Positions 1 through 9,016 of a stretch of DNA of 32,902 nt are shown one piece after another. Made by a program: the position numbers and the translations under genes. Each line of letters begins with the position of its first letter. Position 1 is the stretch's first letter. The notes under the pieces are model-generated. The model ran no database searches and had not been told where the DNA came from. It worked only from the letters and a program-made list of their open reading frames with translations. Where the stretch lies: contig JAPKBI010000003.1 of NCBI GenBank assembly GCA_028823475.1, positions 1 to 32,902 of the forward strand, given 5' to 3'. The stretch comes from Halioglobus sp. GTDB taxonomy: Bacteria; Pseudomonadota; Gammaproteobacteria; Pseudomonadales; Halieaceae.

Positions 1-1276
1 CTGCCGCGATCTCCACCACCGGCACGCCATATTCGTGCTGGTAATCCTGCACGAGCTTCCTGAAGAGCTCGAGATCTTCTGTATCCAGCGTTTCCGTGAT
101 GCGCTGTTTGAACTTTCCAACCCGCTTGTCCGTCACTTCCTCAATTGTCGGTAGTTCCATTTTATCTAAGGTATTGCCAGTGGCTTTTTCAATTGCACCC
201 AGCAACCGGCGCTCGCGACTAGCTGCAAATAAAATAGCATCGCCCTTGCGGCCAGCTCGACCTGTTCGCCCGATACGATGAATATAGGATTCTACATCCG
301 AAGGAATATCGTAATTGATGACGTGACTGATGCGCTGCACATCCAGCCCGCGCGCTGCCACGTCAGTAGCGACGACAATATCGAGTTTGCCGTTCTTAAG
401 ATTCTCTACGGTCTGCTCACGCTGCTTTTGCGGGATATCCCCATTCAAAGCTGCCACTGAGTAACCGCGCGCTGACAGTTTATCTGCCAGCTCCGCAGTC
501 AGTATTCGGGTGCGCACAAAGATCAGCATCCCGTCAAAATCTTCCACCTCCAGAATGCGGGTCAACGCATCGAGCTTATGCATCCCCGCCATCATCCAGA
601 CCCGCTGGCGAATTAAATTCGTGGTAACGGCCTTGACCTTGATCGCGACTTCTCGCGGATCACGCAGATGCCGCTTTGCAATACGACGGATGGCATCGGG
701 CATCGTGGCGGAGAACAGAGCAATCTGACGCTCCTGCGGCGTCTGCTCTAAGATCCACTGCACATCGTCGATAAAGCCCATGCGCAGCATTTCGTCGGCT
801 TCATCGAGCACCAGCGTTTTCAACGCGGACAAGTTTAGTGAGCCACGGCGCATATGATCCATTACCCGTCCGGGTGTGCCGACAACAACATGCACTCCGC
901 GCTTCAACTGACGCAACTGGCCGGTGTAATCAGAACCCCCGTAAATAGGTAGCACATGGAATCCCGGCATATGCCGTGCATACTTCTGAAATGCTTCAGC
1001 GACCTGTATAGCCAACTCTCGAGTTGGCGCCAATACCAATACCTGTGGCAATTTTAACGTGAGGTCCAGTAAAGCAAGAATAGGCAGCGCAAATGCTGCT
1101 GTTTTACCAGTCCCCGTCTGGGCCTGGCCCAGCACATCAACACTCTCGAGCATAAGTGGAATGATTCGAGCCTGAATCGGAGACGGTGTTTCGTATCCGA
1201 CATCAACCAGGGCTTGTTGCAGGGGAGCGGGCAATTCCAGTTCTGAAAAACTGGTTACCGCATCGGAAGAGGACAT
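1..1276 (-). CDS. deaD: DEAD-box ATP-dependent RNA helicase (DeaD/CsdA type), 3' end outside window
   Basis: Manual minus-strand translation from ATG at 1276: MSSSDAVTSFSELELPAPLQQALVDVGYETPSPIQ...AQTGTGKTAAF...PTRELAIQV...GTPGRVMDH...VLDEADEML...SATMP...ATDVAARGLD...YIHRIGRTGRAGRKGDAI; full set of DEAD-box motifs. Absent from the ORF track because it has no stop within the window. Confidence 0.93.
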   Translation of the reverse strand, partial: MSSSDAVTSFSELELPAPLQQALVDVGYETPSPIQARIIPLMLESVDVLGQAQTGTGKTAAFALPILALLDLTLKLPQVLVLAPTRELAIQVAEAFQKYARHMPGFHVLPIYGGSDYTGQLRQLKRGVHVVVGTPGRVMDHMRRGSLNLSALKTLVLDEADEMLRMGFIDDVQWILEQTPQERQIALFSATMPDAIRRIAKRHLRDPREVAIKVKAVTTNLIRQRVWMMAGMHKLDALTRILEVEDFDGMLIFVRTRILTAELADKLSARGYSVAALNGDIPQKQREQTVENLKNGKLDIVVATDVAARGLDVQRISHVINYDIPSDVESYIHRIGRTGRAGRKGDAILFAASRERRLLGAIEKATGNTLDKMELPTIEEVTDKRVGKFKQRITETLDTEDLELFRKLVQDYQHEYGVPVVEIAA

Positions 1277-1466
1277 GATGAGTACCTTGAAGAGAGTAAG
1301 AGACCCACTGTAGAGGCGGCCGCAGAGTATACAGGGAAACGCGGCGGGTGTCGCTTAGCTCCGGGCTAGTCTGCGCAGTGCTCCACGAGGACAAGGGCCC
1401 GGCTCTTCAGACAGAAACGCTTTCCTCGGACAGCAAATACCTAAAAATCTGTCGTATTACCCTGCC

Positions 1467-1862
1467 CTATTTCCCCTGACTATGCTCCAGCATCGCCTGC
1501 ATCTTCGCGTGTAGCAGGTTAACTGCCTTGAGAGGGCGCACCATAACCTTAAACTCGATAATTTTCCCCGCGTCATCAAAAGTCATGATATCAACCCCGT
1601 TAACAATAATGCCATCCAGATCACAGACAAATTCTAGTACCGCATGTTGTGGTGTCACCACTTCTTTTACATAGCGGAAACTGTCATTGAACACACCGAA
1701 AGCGGCGGTTAGATACGCTCGAGTTAGCGCCCGTCCCTTTTGGGGTGTATGCACAACAGGTGACATAAATACACAATTCTCTGCCAGTAGCTCTTCCAGA
1801 CGATCCATATCTCGACTGCGCGCTATCTCATGCCACAACTCTACGGTATTCATTGCATTCAC
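1467..1862 (-). CDS. nuclear transport factor 2 / SnoaL-like family protein
   Basis: 131 aa ORF; pattern LWHEIARSRDMDRLEELLAENCVFMSPVVHTPQKGRALTRAYLTAAF...VCDLDGIIVNGVDIMTFDDAGKIIEFKVMVRPLKAV is typical of the NTF2/SnoaL fold. Confidence 0.75.
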   Translation of the reverse strand: MNAMNTVELWHEIARSRDMDRLEELLAENCVFMSPVVHTPQKGRALTRAYLTAAFGVFNDSFRYVKEVVTPQHAVLEFVCDLDGIIVNGVDIMTFDDAGKIIEFKVMVRPLKAVNLLHAKMQAMLEHSQGK

Positions 1863-1883
1863 TCCTTGCCAGACCTCCGGCGG

Positions 1884-2237
1884 CTAAATATCGATTTCCT
1901 GCACAAACTCTCGCTCGATTTGCTGCTGTAGCTCATAACGCGCAACGCCCTTACTGCGGCTCGATTCGCGCAGGCGCTGCCTGTATCGACCTGTGCGATA
2001 GTACTTAACCAGTTGAGGAAAACGCTCTGGCTCGATCTCGCCGGCAATCAGCTCCTCAATAAAGGCAATATCGATGCCTACACGGTAGGCAATTCGACTG
2101 GGCCTAATCTTGTGCGAGTGAAACTCAGCCACAATATGGATCTGCTGCTCTCGTGAATGCGTGCACGGCCGAGAATAGCCATAGGGTGGCGACGGAGTGC
2201 GGGTATCGTGGTGCGAGGTATCAGTGCTCATCGGCAA
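1884..2237 (-). CDS. conserved hypothetical protein with possible helix-turn-helix segment
   Basis: 117 aa ORF, Arg-rich; segment RPSRIAYRVGIDIAFIEELIAGEIEPERFPQLVKYYRTGR looks HTH-like; family not recognised with certainty. Confidence 0.55.
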   Translation of the reverse strand: MPMSTDTSHHDTRTPSPPYGYSRPCTHSREQQIHIVAEFHSHKIRPSRIAYRVGIDIAFIEELIAGEIEPERFPQLVKYYRTGRYRQRLRESSRSKGVARYELQQQIEREFVQEIDI

Positions 2238-2402
2238 CTTTTACCATTTCATCACCAGAATGCCAAGCCCGAGCAAGCTTCAGTCCCTGTAAGTGCCAAA
2301 TAAGTGACTTTTCTGGTTAATTTTCGTACATCAGAGGTCTATACTTGCGCGCTATTACCGCATCCTCCAAGTGCACCGCAATCACATAGCGAGAAACAAA
2401 CC

Positions 2403-3863
2403 ATGAATGCAGAGCAGCAATTACCCACCCTAGGTGACTCAGAACAGAAAATGAATAGCACTCTTCAAATGCAGCGCGATGCCTACCTCAAGGAAGGTAT
2501 TGTCTCGGCCGAGACACGCATTGACCGGCTGCAGCGCGGCGTCGATGTTTTAATCAAGTACAACGAAAAAATAACGGATGCTCTGAATACCGATTTCACC
2601 TGCCGCCCCCGCGAGGTGACCCTACTGACTGACGTCGGGGCGGGGATAGCACCCATGAAGCACGCCATCAAGCATCTACGCTCTTGGATGAAACCGGAAA
2701 AGCGTCCCACCATGTTTCCCTTTAACCTGGTTGGCGGCCGCTCTCGCATCGAATACCAGCCCTTGGGCGTAGTCGGCATTATTGCGCCATGGAATTTCCC
2801 GGTCAATATGGTGTTCGCGCCTCTTGCCGGCGTCCTTGCTGCGGGTAACCGGGCCATGATCAAGCCATCGGAGTTTACCCCTGCCACTTCCGCGCTGATG
2901 GCAGAAATGATCGCCGAGGTCTACGACCCCGCGGAGATCGCGATATTCGATGGCGGCCCGGAAGTCGGCCAAGCATTTTCCAACCTGCCTTTTGACCACA
3001 TGATCTTTACCGGCGCTACTTCGATCGCCCGCCATATCCTCACTGCTGCAGCGCGTAATTTGGTACCGGTGACCCTGGAGCTAGGCGGGAAATCGCCAGT
3101 GGTGATTTCACGCAGCGCTGATATTGAGAAAAGCCTAGGGCGTATCATGACCGGCAAGACACTCAATGCAGGACAGATTTGCCTCGCGCCAGACTACCTT
3201 TTGGTTCCCGAAGAGAAGTTGCATGAAGTTATCGCCGCCGCGCAAAAAGCGGTCGCCCAGATGTATCCCAGAATCCTAGACAACCCGCAATACACCTCTG
3301 TTATCAACGAGCGTCATTTTCAGCGTCTCAATGGCTATCTCGCCGAAGCAAGCGAACGCGGCCAAAAAATCATTCCTATCAATCCCGCCAAAGAGGATTT
3401 TAGTGCGCAGCAGGGCACGCTGAAAATACCACCCACACTGATCCCCGAGCCTGCGGATGACCTAAAAATGATGGAGGAGGAATTGTTCGGGCCGCTGCTC
3501 CCCATTCGCACCTACAGCAATTTCGAAGAAACTATCAGCTACATCAATAGCAAGCCTCGCCCACTCGCTGCGTATTACTTCGGTGATGACAAGCAAGAAG
3601 AAACTGCTTTGATCAGTCGCACCACCTCCGGAGGAGTCTGCATCAATGATGTCGTTATGCAGGTCGCACAGGAGGACTTGCCGTTTGGTGGTGTCGGCCC
3701 TAGCGGGATGGGAGCCTACCATGGACTCAAAGGCTTTCAGACGTTCAGTCACGCCAAGTCCATCTACCGTCAGGCCAACATCAATATCGCCAAACTGGGC
3801 GGCATGCTGCCGCCGTATGGCAAGGCCACGGAGAGTACGATCAAAATGCAGCTAAAAAAGTAG
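2403..3863 (+). CDS. coniferyl aldehyde dehydrogenase-type aldehyde dehydrogenase
   Basis: ALDH motifs: GVVGIIAPWNFPVNM, ELGGKSPVVI, NAGQICLAPDYLLVP, EELFGPLLPI, DLPFGGVGPSGMGAYHGLKGFQTFSHAKS. Likely start ATG 2403 (MNAEQQLP) rather than the ORF-track start 2304. Confidence 0.88.
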   Translation: MNAEQQLPTLGDSEQKMNSTLQMQRDAYLKEGIVSAETRIDRLQRGVDVLIKYNEKITDALNTDFTCRPREVTLLTDVGAGIAPMKHAIKHLRSWMKPEKRPTMFPFNLVGGRSRIEYQPLGVVGIIAPWNFPVNMVFAPLAGVLAAGNRAMIKPSEFTPATSALMAEMIAEVYDPAEIAIFDGGPEVGQAFSNLPFDHMIFTGATSIARHILTAAARNLVPVTLELGGKSPVVISRSADIEKSLGRIMTGKTLNAGQICLAPDYLLVPEEKLHEVIAAAQKAVAQMYPRILDNPQYTSVINERHFQRLNGYLAEASERGQKIIPINPAKEDFSAQQGTLKIPPTLIPEPADDLKMMEEELFGPLLPIRTYSNFEETISYINSKPRPLAAYYFGDDKQEETALISRTTSGGVCINDVVMQVAQEDLPFGGVGPSGMGAYHGLKGFQTFSHAKSIYRQANINIAKLGGMLPPYGKATESTIKMQLKK

Positions 3864-3999
3864 TTCTATTTCTTACAGCGTTCAAGCGGGCCATGAGACA
3901 GGTAATTAAGATTCTTTCAGGGCTCGCTCGAATGGTATATCTTCAGCCGGATTTCGACTACGTTGCCCAACCATGAACACCAAAACAGAGAATAATCTT

Positions 4000-4263
4000 A
4001 TGCTACGAACTCTTCTTATCAGCAGTATTTTTCTGCTCAGTGCGTGCAGTGTAGAACCCGGCACCGCAGAATGGTGCTCTAGCAAAAAGGAGCAAGCAAA
4101 GAGTGAATGGTCGGGGTCGGACGCGGCCACTTACGCCCAAAACTGTTTGTTCGATGGCTCTGCCGTGGGTTCTAAAAATTGGTGCGCAGATTTGTCGGCG
4201 AAAGCCAAAGGCGAATGGACTGCAAACGAAGCCGAAATTTACGCCAAGAACTGTCTTATGTAG
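4000..4263 (+). CDS. small lipoprotein with two DUF3012-like repeats
   Basis: MLRTLLISSIFLLSACS signal peptide with lipobox (LSAC), followed by two similar ~33 aa repeats (EPGTAEWCSSKKEQAKSEWSGSDAATYAQNCLF / AVGSKNWCADLSAKAKGEWTANEAEIYAKNCLM). ORF track starts at 3973; 4000 fits the signal peptide better. Confidence 0.75.
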   Translation: MLRTLLISSIFLLSACSVEPGTAEWCSSKKEQAKSEWSGSDAATYAQNCLFDGSAVGSKNWCADLSAKAKGEWTANEAEIYAKNCLM

Positions 4264-4972
4264 CAGGCTGGATCAGCAGTGTGGGTATCCCAAGGCCATG
4301 GCTCTTAAGCGTCGCCACGAGGGTTCCGGGCTTTCTTCCTTCCCGGATGCTTGAGGCGGCGATGCCACGTGCATCAAGGTCGCTGACGACAGTCGCCAGA
4401 TCTGCACATTGATAAGCGAGGCCCCAAAAGGCGTTTTCGCTGGCGCCGCCCTTATCGGATTCGATCACTTCCAGTGTCAGTTTACCTGCGCGGAAAAACA
4501 GCATACGGCCACCCCATTCAGGCACCGTTTTATCCAGAGCCAAGCGAACGCCCAACTCATCGGAAAATAATTTAATACAGGCCTGGGCATCGCTGGTGCG
4601 CAAAACCACATGATCAACCGATAATCCCGCGTATTGTGCCTCGGCACGCTGCTGACGAAAATCGGCCGTTGAATGGCCCCCACAACTACGGACATCAAGT
4701 CCCATAACGTTAGGCACCGCATGGTCTAAAGGTCCGGCCTCGGGCAATCTCAACACCATACCCTGAACACAAGGCTGGCCCACAGTGCCTTGCACCATTT
4801 CTATCACCGTATTAGGCAAGCCCCATCTGGCTGTCGGCTGTCCTTGTGGTGATTCACCCATAAAAGGTGGTGTCGCAAATAGCCGCTGGTACTGCTCGGC
4901 TGCCGTACCCAGTTGCGGCACAGCAATAACTATCCTATCAAACGTTACGGCCATCATCTGTCCTCTGAGCAC
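4256..4972 (-). CDS. VOC (glyoxalase/bleomycin resistance) family protein, apparently two-domain
   Basis: MAVTFDRIVIAVPQLGTAAEQYQRLF... and VDHVVLRTSDAQACIKLFSDELGVRLALDKTVPEWGGRMLFFRAGKLTLEVIE; typical VOC pattern twice. Start may be 4954. Confidence 0.78.
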   Translation of the reverse strand: MLRGQMMAVTFDRIVIAVPQLGTAAEQYQRLFATPPFMGESPQGQPTARWGLPNTVIEMVQGTVGQPCVQGMVLRLPEAGPLDHAVPNVMGLDVRSCGGHSTADFRQQRAEAQYAGLSVDHVVLRTSDAQACIKLFSDELGVRLALDKTVPEWGGRMLFFRAGKLTLEVIESDKGGASENAFWGLAYQCADLATVVSDLDARGIAASSIREGRKPGTLVATLKSHGLGIPTLLIQPAT

Positions 4973-5127
4973 CTTATCTATGCGATCTATAGTAAAAGAT
5001 TTTGGCTTAATGTGCTGATCAGAATTACACTTGGGCTGCCGGGTTATTTTCTGGCCGGCAATTGCGCTAGTCCGCCAGGGGCACTCAACTTGCCGCCACC
5101 GATTTGAAACTACGAGGGAAATCTTTA

Positions 5128-5937
5128 ATGTCTAAAACAATTGCAAGACTCATCCTGTCAGGCCTTGTTGCACTTGGGCTGGCCCTCCCTACCTATGCGC
5201 TGGCGGGTGATACGCTGCAGCGCGTAATCGACTTTAAGGTGCTGAGGGTTGGCATGTCAGGCAATCAGCCGCCCATGACGATGATCAGTCGCGATGGCGG
5301 CATGATGGGTTTTGACGTAGATCTTGCCAAGGCTCTAGCGATGGCAATGAAAGTCAAACTAGAAATCGAAGTGATGCCTTTTGGCGAGCTGATGCAGGCA
5401 CTGGAGAAAGACAAAATTGATATGATACTGTCAAACCTGTCAATCACACCGGAACGCACTGAACAGGTCTCTTTTGTCGGTCCTTATATGATGTCGGGAG
5501 TGTCTATACTGACCGGAAGCACTGCCCTAGGCAGCGCATCCTCAGTCGAAGAATTCAACCGCAAAGGCCTCAAACTACTCGCTCTGAGCAACTCAACACA
5601 GGACTCTTTTGTAAAATCCAATGCACCAGAGGCGACGCTCATCGAAGTGCCTAGCTACAACAAGGGTGTGGCAATGTTGATCGCCGGCCAGGCAGATGCC
5701 ATGGTCGCAGATATGACACAGTGCGTCTTAGCGACGCTGCGCTATCCCGACGCTGGCCTCACCACCTTGAGCAAGCCATTGACCGTAGAGCCTATTGGCA
5801 TTGCGGTCAGTAAAGATGACGCGCAGTTTTTCAATCTGGTTGATAACTACCTGCGCGCCTATGAGAAAACGGGCGTGCTGAACCAACTGCGACAAAAATG
5901 GTTTGAAGACAATACCTGGATAGCGTCCCTTCCCTGA
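5128..5937 (+). CDS. transporter substrate-binding domain-containing protein (periplasmic amino-acid-type SBP)
   Basis: Signal peptide MSKTIARLILSGLVALGLALPTYALA, then VLRVGMSGNQPPMTMISRDGGMMGFDVDLAKALAMAM...DMILSNLSITPERTEQVSFVGPYM, a family-3 SBP pattern. Confidence 0.85.
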   Translation: MSKTIARLILSGLVALGLALPTYALAGDTLQRVIDFKVLRVGMSGNQPPMTMISRDGGMMGFDVDLAKALAMAMKVKLEIEVMPFGELMQALEKDKIDMILSNLSITPERTEQVSFVGPYMMSGVSILTGSTALGSASSVEEFNRKGLKLLALSNSTQDSFVKSNAPEATLIEVPSYNKGVAMLIAGQADAMVADMTQCVLATLRYPDAGLTTLSKPLTVEPIGIAVSKDDAQFFNLVDNYLRAYEKTGVLNQLRQKWFEDNTWIASLP

Positions 5938-6041
5938 GAACATCTTGTGGCCGCGGTTACGAACAAAGGTGCAGATAATCTATTCCGTCCTTTTTATTGC
6001 GCGTAGATATTCCATACTCGCCGTCGTATTGTAGATCCATT

Positions 6042-7016
6042 ATGAAGACATCCAGCCCAATCGTTATCGCGCATCGCGGAGCCAGCGGATACCTCCCTGA
6101 GCACACACTGGCGGCAAAAGCCATGGCGCATGCAATGGGAGCCGGCTTTATCGAGCAGGATGTGGTGCTAAGCAGGGATGGGGCCGCCATCGTGCTGCAT
6201 GACATCCACCTCGACAGCACTACAAATGTAGCGCAGTGCTTTCCCGATCGCGCCCGAACCGATGGGCGCTTTTATGCCATCGATTTTGACCTACAAGAGA
6301 TCAGGCAGTTGCGGGTACACGAACGGACTCACCTCGATGTCAAGCGCAACGGGCTAGCCGTATTTACCGAACGGTTCCCGGCCCAGCCTGCTTTGTTTCA
6401 GGTTCCCACACTCGCTGAGGAAATCGTTATGCTCGCTGGGCTTGACCGCAGCCGCGGGCAAAGCACCGGCCTGTATATCGAACTGAAGTCACCCAACTGG
6501 CACCGGCGCGAAGGGCTGGATCTGTCGGCCGCTATCGTTCAAGTGTTGAATGAGACGGGGTATTGGAATCGCCCTGAACAGGTTTTTCTACAGTGCTTCG
6601 ATGACCAAACCCTCCGCCAATTACGCCACGACCTAAAGGCACCCCTGCCGATGATTCAGCTTATTGGCGACAATAGCTGGGGCGAAGATAGCGAGGTGGA
6701 CTATGACTACCTCCGAACGCCGAAGGGGCTATCTTACGTGGCCAGTTATGCTCAGGGGATCGGCCCCTTTATACCCCACATTTACCTCGGCAAAACGGCA
6801 TCGGGCGACGTCCATCTCAGCGAATTGGTGGCACTGGCGCGGGCACGCGGGCTTCTGGTGCACCCCTACACATTACGTCGCGATGAGCTGCCTAAAGGCA
6901 TTGATAGTTTCACCGAGTTGCTGGATATCCTCATCCACCAAGCAGGTGTCGATGGCCTGTTCACTGATTTCCCCGATATTGTGGTCGATTTTCTGCGGAC
7001 AGGTAGGATCATTTGA
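6042..7016 (+). CDS. glycerophosphodiester phosphodiesterase (GlpQ-like)
   Basis: IVIAHRGASGYLPEHTLAAKAMAHAMGAGFIEQDVVLSRDGAAIVLHDIHLD...LYIELKSPNWHRREG...GVDGLFTDFPD; GDPD HRGxxxxxPENT-like signature. Start probably ATG 6042. Confidence 0.87.
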   Translation: MKTSSPIVIAHRGASGYLPEHTLAAKAMAHAMGAGFIEQDVVLSRDGAAIVLHDIHLDSTTNVAQCFPDRARTDGRFYAIDFDLQEIRQLRVHERTHLDVKRNGLAVFTERFPAQPALFQVPTLAEEIVMLAGLDRSRGQSTGLYIELKSPNWHRREGLDLSAAIVQVLNETGYWNRPEQVFLQCFDDQTLRQLRHDLKAPLPMIQLIGDNSWGEDSEVDYDYLRTPKGLSYVASYAQGIGPFIPHIYLGKTASGDVHLSELVALARARGLLVHPYTLRRDELPKGIDSFTELLDILIHQAGVDGLFTDFPDIVVDFLRTGRII

Positions 7017-7408
7017 TGACTTTTCATGAAATCAGGCATTACCTGCTTAGCAAACCGGAAGCGCAAGAAGACTTTCCTTTTCGCCTCCCGGTGGCCGTTA
7101 TGAAAATACAGTCAAAGATGTTTGCCACGCTGGCGGAAAATAATGGGGTTGTCAGTATGAACCTAAAATGCGACCCGCATGAGGCATTGATCCTGCGTGA
7201 CATTTTTCCGGCCGTAAAGCCCGGCTACCACATGAACAAACGACACTGGAATACAGTGGTATTCGATAGCAGTATTCCCAAGGGCGAGATTGAACGCATG
7301 GTCGATAATTCGTACGCCCTTGTCGTGCAGGGGCTGCGCAAGGCAGAGCGGTATGCTCTAGAAGTTCGCCATGGCCGGGTTGCGCTCTATCCAAACGCCG
7401 AAGTTTAA
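7013..7408 (+). CDS. MmcQ/YjbR family protein
   Basis: 131 aa; FHEIRHYLLSKPEAQEDFPFRLPVAVMKIQSKMFATLAENNGVVSMNLKCDPHEALILRD...PGYHMNKRHWNTVVFD is typical of the YjbR/MmcQ family; overlaps the GDPD stop by 4 nt (ATGA). Confidence 0.85.
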   Translation: MMTFHEIRHYLLSKPEAQEDFPFRLPVAVMKIQSKMFATLAENNGVVSMNLKCDPHEALILRDIFPAVKPGYHMNKRHWNTVVFDSSIPKGEIERMVDNSYALVVQGLRKAERYALEVRHGRVALYPNAEV

Positions 7409-7479
7409 CGATGCGCGCGCAGAAACCGCTGCCAGAATGCCTCAGGTACTAGCGTGCCGACGTCTAACAAGGCATTATC

Positions 7480-9012
7480 GTGGCTGTCTTGTTACCGCAC
7501 AATACAGAGCCTGCTTTTCAGCCGCGAGGTACTCGGGTTGAAGCGCCAACAACGGAAATCAACGTGAACCCAAAGGTCATCAGACGAACTAAGATCGTCG
7601 CCACCGTCGGACCCGCCAGTGATTCGGACGACATCATCGCCAAGCTCATTAGAGCTGGCGTCAATGTATTCCGCCTCAATTTTAGCCATGGCACCACCGA
7701 GCAGCATACTCTTGTGGCGAGCCGAATTCGCAAGCAGGCCAGTATCGCCGGCCAATACGTCGGTATCATGGCGGATTTACAGGGTCCAAAAATTCGTATC
7801 CGAAGCTTCCGCAACGACTTTATTGAGCTTGCCGCTGGCGACCGCTTTCATCTCGACCTCGACCTTAGTGCTAATGAGGGCGATATTCGCGGCGTAGGGC
7901 TGGAGTATGAGCCGCTGTGTTCCAGTGTCGTGCGGGGCGATATTTTACTGTTGGATGACGGTCGCATTCGTTTGCGAGTAGACAACGTCGAGGCTAGAGC
8001 GGTCGAATGTAGCGTTCTGATCGGCGGCAAACTCGGTTCGCGTAAGGGGATCAACCGTCTCGGGGGCGGCCTGGCAGCGCCAGCCCTGACCGCAAAGGAC
8101 CTCACAGACATCGACAGCCTGAGCGCGATCAATCCGGATTTTGTCGCCGTGTCGTTTGTCTCCACGGCTGAAGACATCTTCCAAACCAGAGAACGATTGC
8201 TCCAGCATCACCTAAAACCCGCCATCATTGCCAAGATAGAACGCGCAGAGGTGGTTGCCGACGCAGGTCTGCTCAACAGTATCGTGATTGCCTCAGACGG
8301 CGTGATGGTGGCCCGCGGAGACCTCGGCGTTGAAGTCGGTGATGCGCAGTTGATCGGCATACAGAAGGAGCTCATCACCCTCGCACGCACCATGGATCGG
8401 GTCGTTATCACCGCCACCCAGATGATGGAATCGATGATCAGCAGTTCTATGCCGACTCGTGCCGAGGTATTTGACGTCGCCAACGCCGTACTCGATGGGA
8501 CGGACGCTGTCATGTTATCGGCAGAAACTGCTGTTGGTGACTATCCGGTCGAAGTCGTCGAGGCGATGGCAGATGCTGCGCTAGGCGCCGAGCGTCATCC
8601 AGTAGCCAGAAAATCCAAATACCGCCATGACGCTGAGTTTTCCACTGCTCAGGGCGCCATCGCCATGTCAGCGATATACGCTGCCAATCGTTACAGCAAT
8701 GTGCGCGGCATTGCCTGCCTTACCGAATCTGGCGCCACCCCACTGCTCATGTCACGCCTAAGCTCGGGCTTGCCTATTTTCGCACTCAGTCAACGCAGCG
8801 AGACGTTGCAGAAGCTCTCTCTGTGCCGCGGTGTCGTGCCACTGTTTTTCGATGCTGCTGCTTTTGAACACGATACTGTGGATGGCCGCGCTATTGAATT
8901 TTTGCTGGATGGCGGCTATTTGCAAAAAGGCGACTCCATTATCCTGACAAAAGGTTCGGTCATGGGAACTGCCGGCGCCACCAGTATCATGCAGATCCTG
9001 CCCGTATATTAA
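7480..9012 (+). CDS. pyk: pyruvate kinase
   Basis: RRTKIVATVGPASDSDD...GVNVFRLNFSHG...ADLQGPKIRI...VARGDLGVEVG...TATQMMESMI...DVANAVLDGTDAVMLSAETAVGDYPVE. True start may be downstream (e.g. GTG 7564). Confidence 0.95.
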   Translation: MAVLLPHNTEPAFQPRGTRVEAPTTEINVNPKVIRRTKIVATVGPASDSDDIIAKLIRAGVNVFRLNFSHGTTEQHTLVASRIRKQASIAGQYVGIMADLQGPKIRIRSFRNDFIELAAGDRFHLDLDLSANEGDIRGVGLEYEPLCSSVVRGDILLLDDGRIRLRVDNVEARAVECSVLIGGKLGSRKGINRLGGGLAAPALTAKDLTDIDSLSAINPDFVAVSFVSTAEDIFQTRERLLQHHLKPAIIAKIERAEVVADAGLLNSIVIASDGVMVARGDLGVEVGDAQLIGIQKELITLARTMDRVVITATQMMESMISSSMPTRAEVFDVANAVLDGTDAVMLSAETAVGDYPVEVVEAMADAALGAERHPVARKSKYRHDAEFSTAQGAIAMSAIYAANRYSNVRGIACLTESGATPLLMSRLSSGLPIFALSQRSETLQKLSLCRGVVPLFFDAAAFEHDTVDGRAIEFLLDGGYLQKGDSIILTKGSVMGTAGATSIMQILPVY

Positions 9013-9016
9013 GCCT

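Noticed and set aside
96-1394. Plus-strand ORFs at 96-728 and minus-strand ORF 1203-1394
   Set aside because: Shadow or out-of-frame ORFs over the DEAD-box helicase gene and its upstream region.
2483-3752. Several antisense ORFs over the aldehyde dehydrogenase gene (e.g. 2483-2887, 2676-3035, 3462-3752)
   Set aside because: Composition reads as shadow frames (Arg/Ser/Pro-rich, no family pattern) opposite a clearly coding gene.
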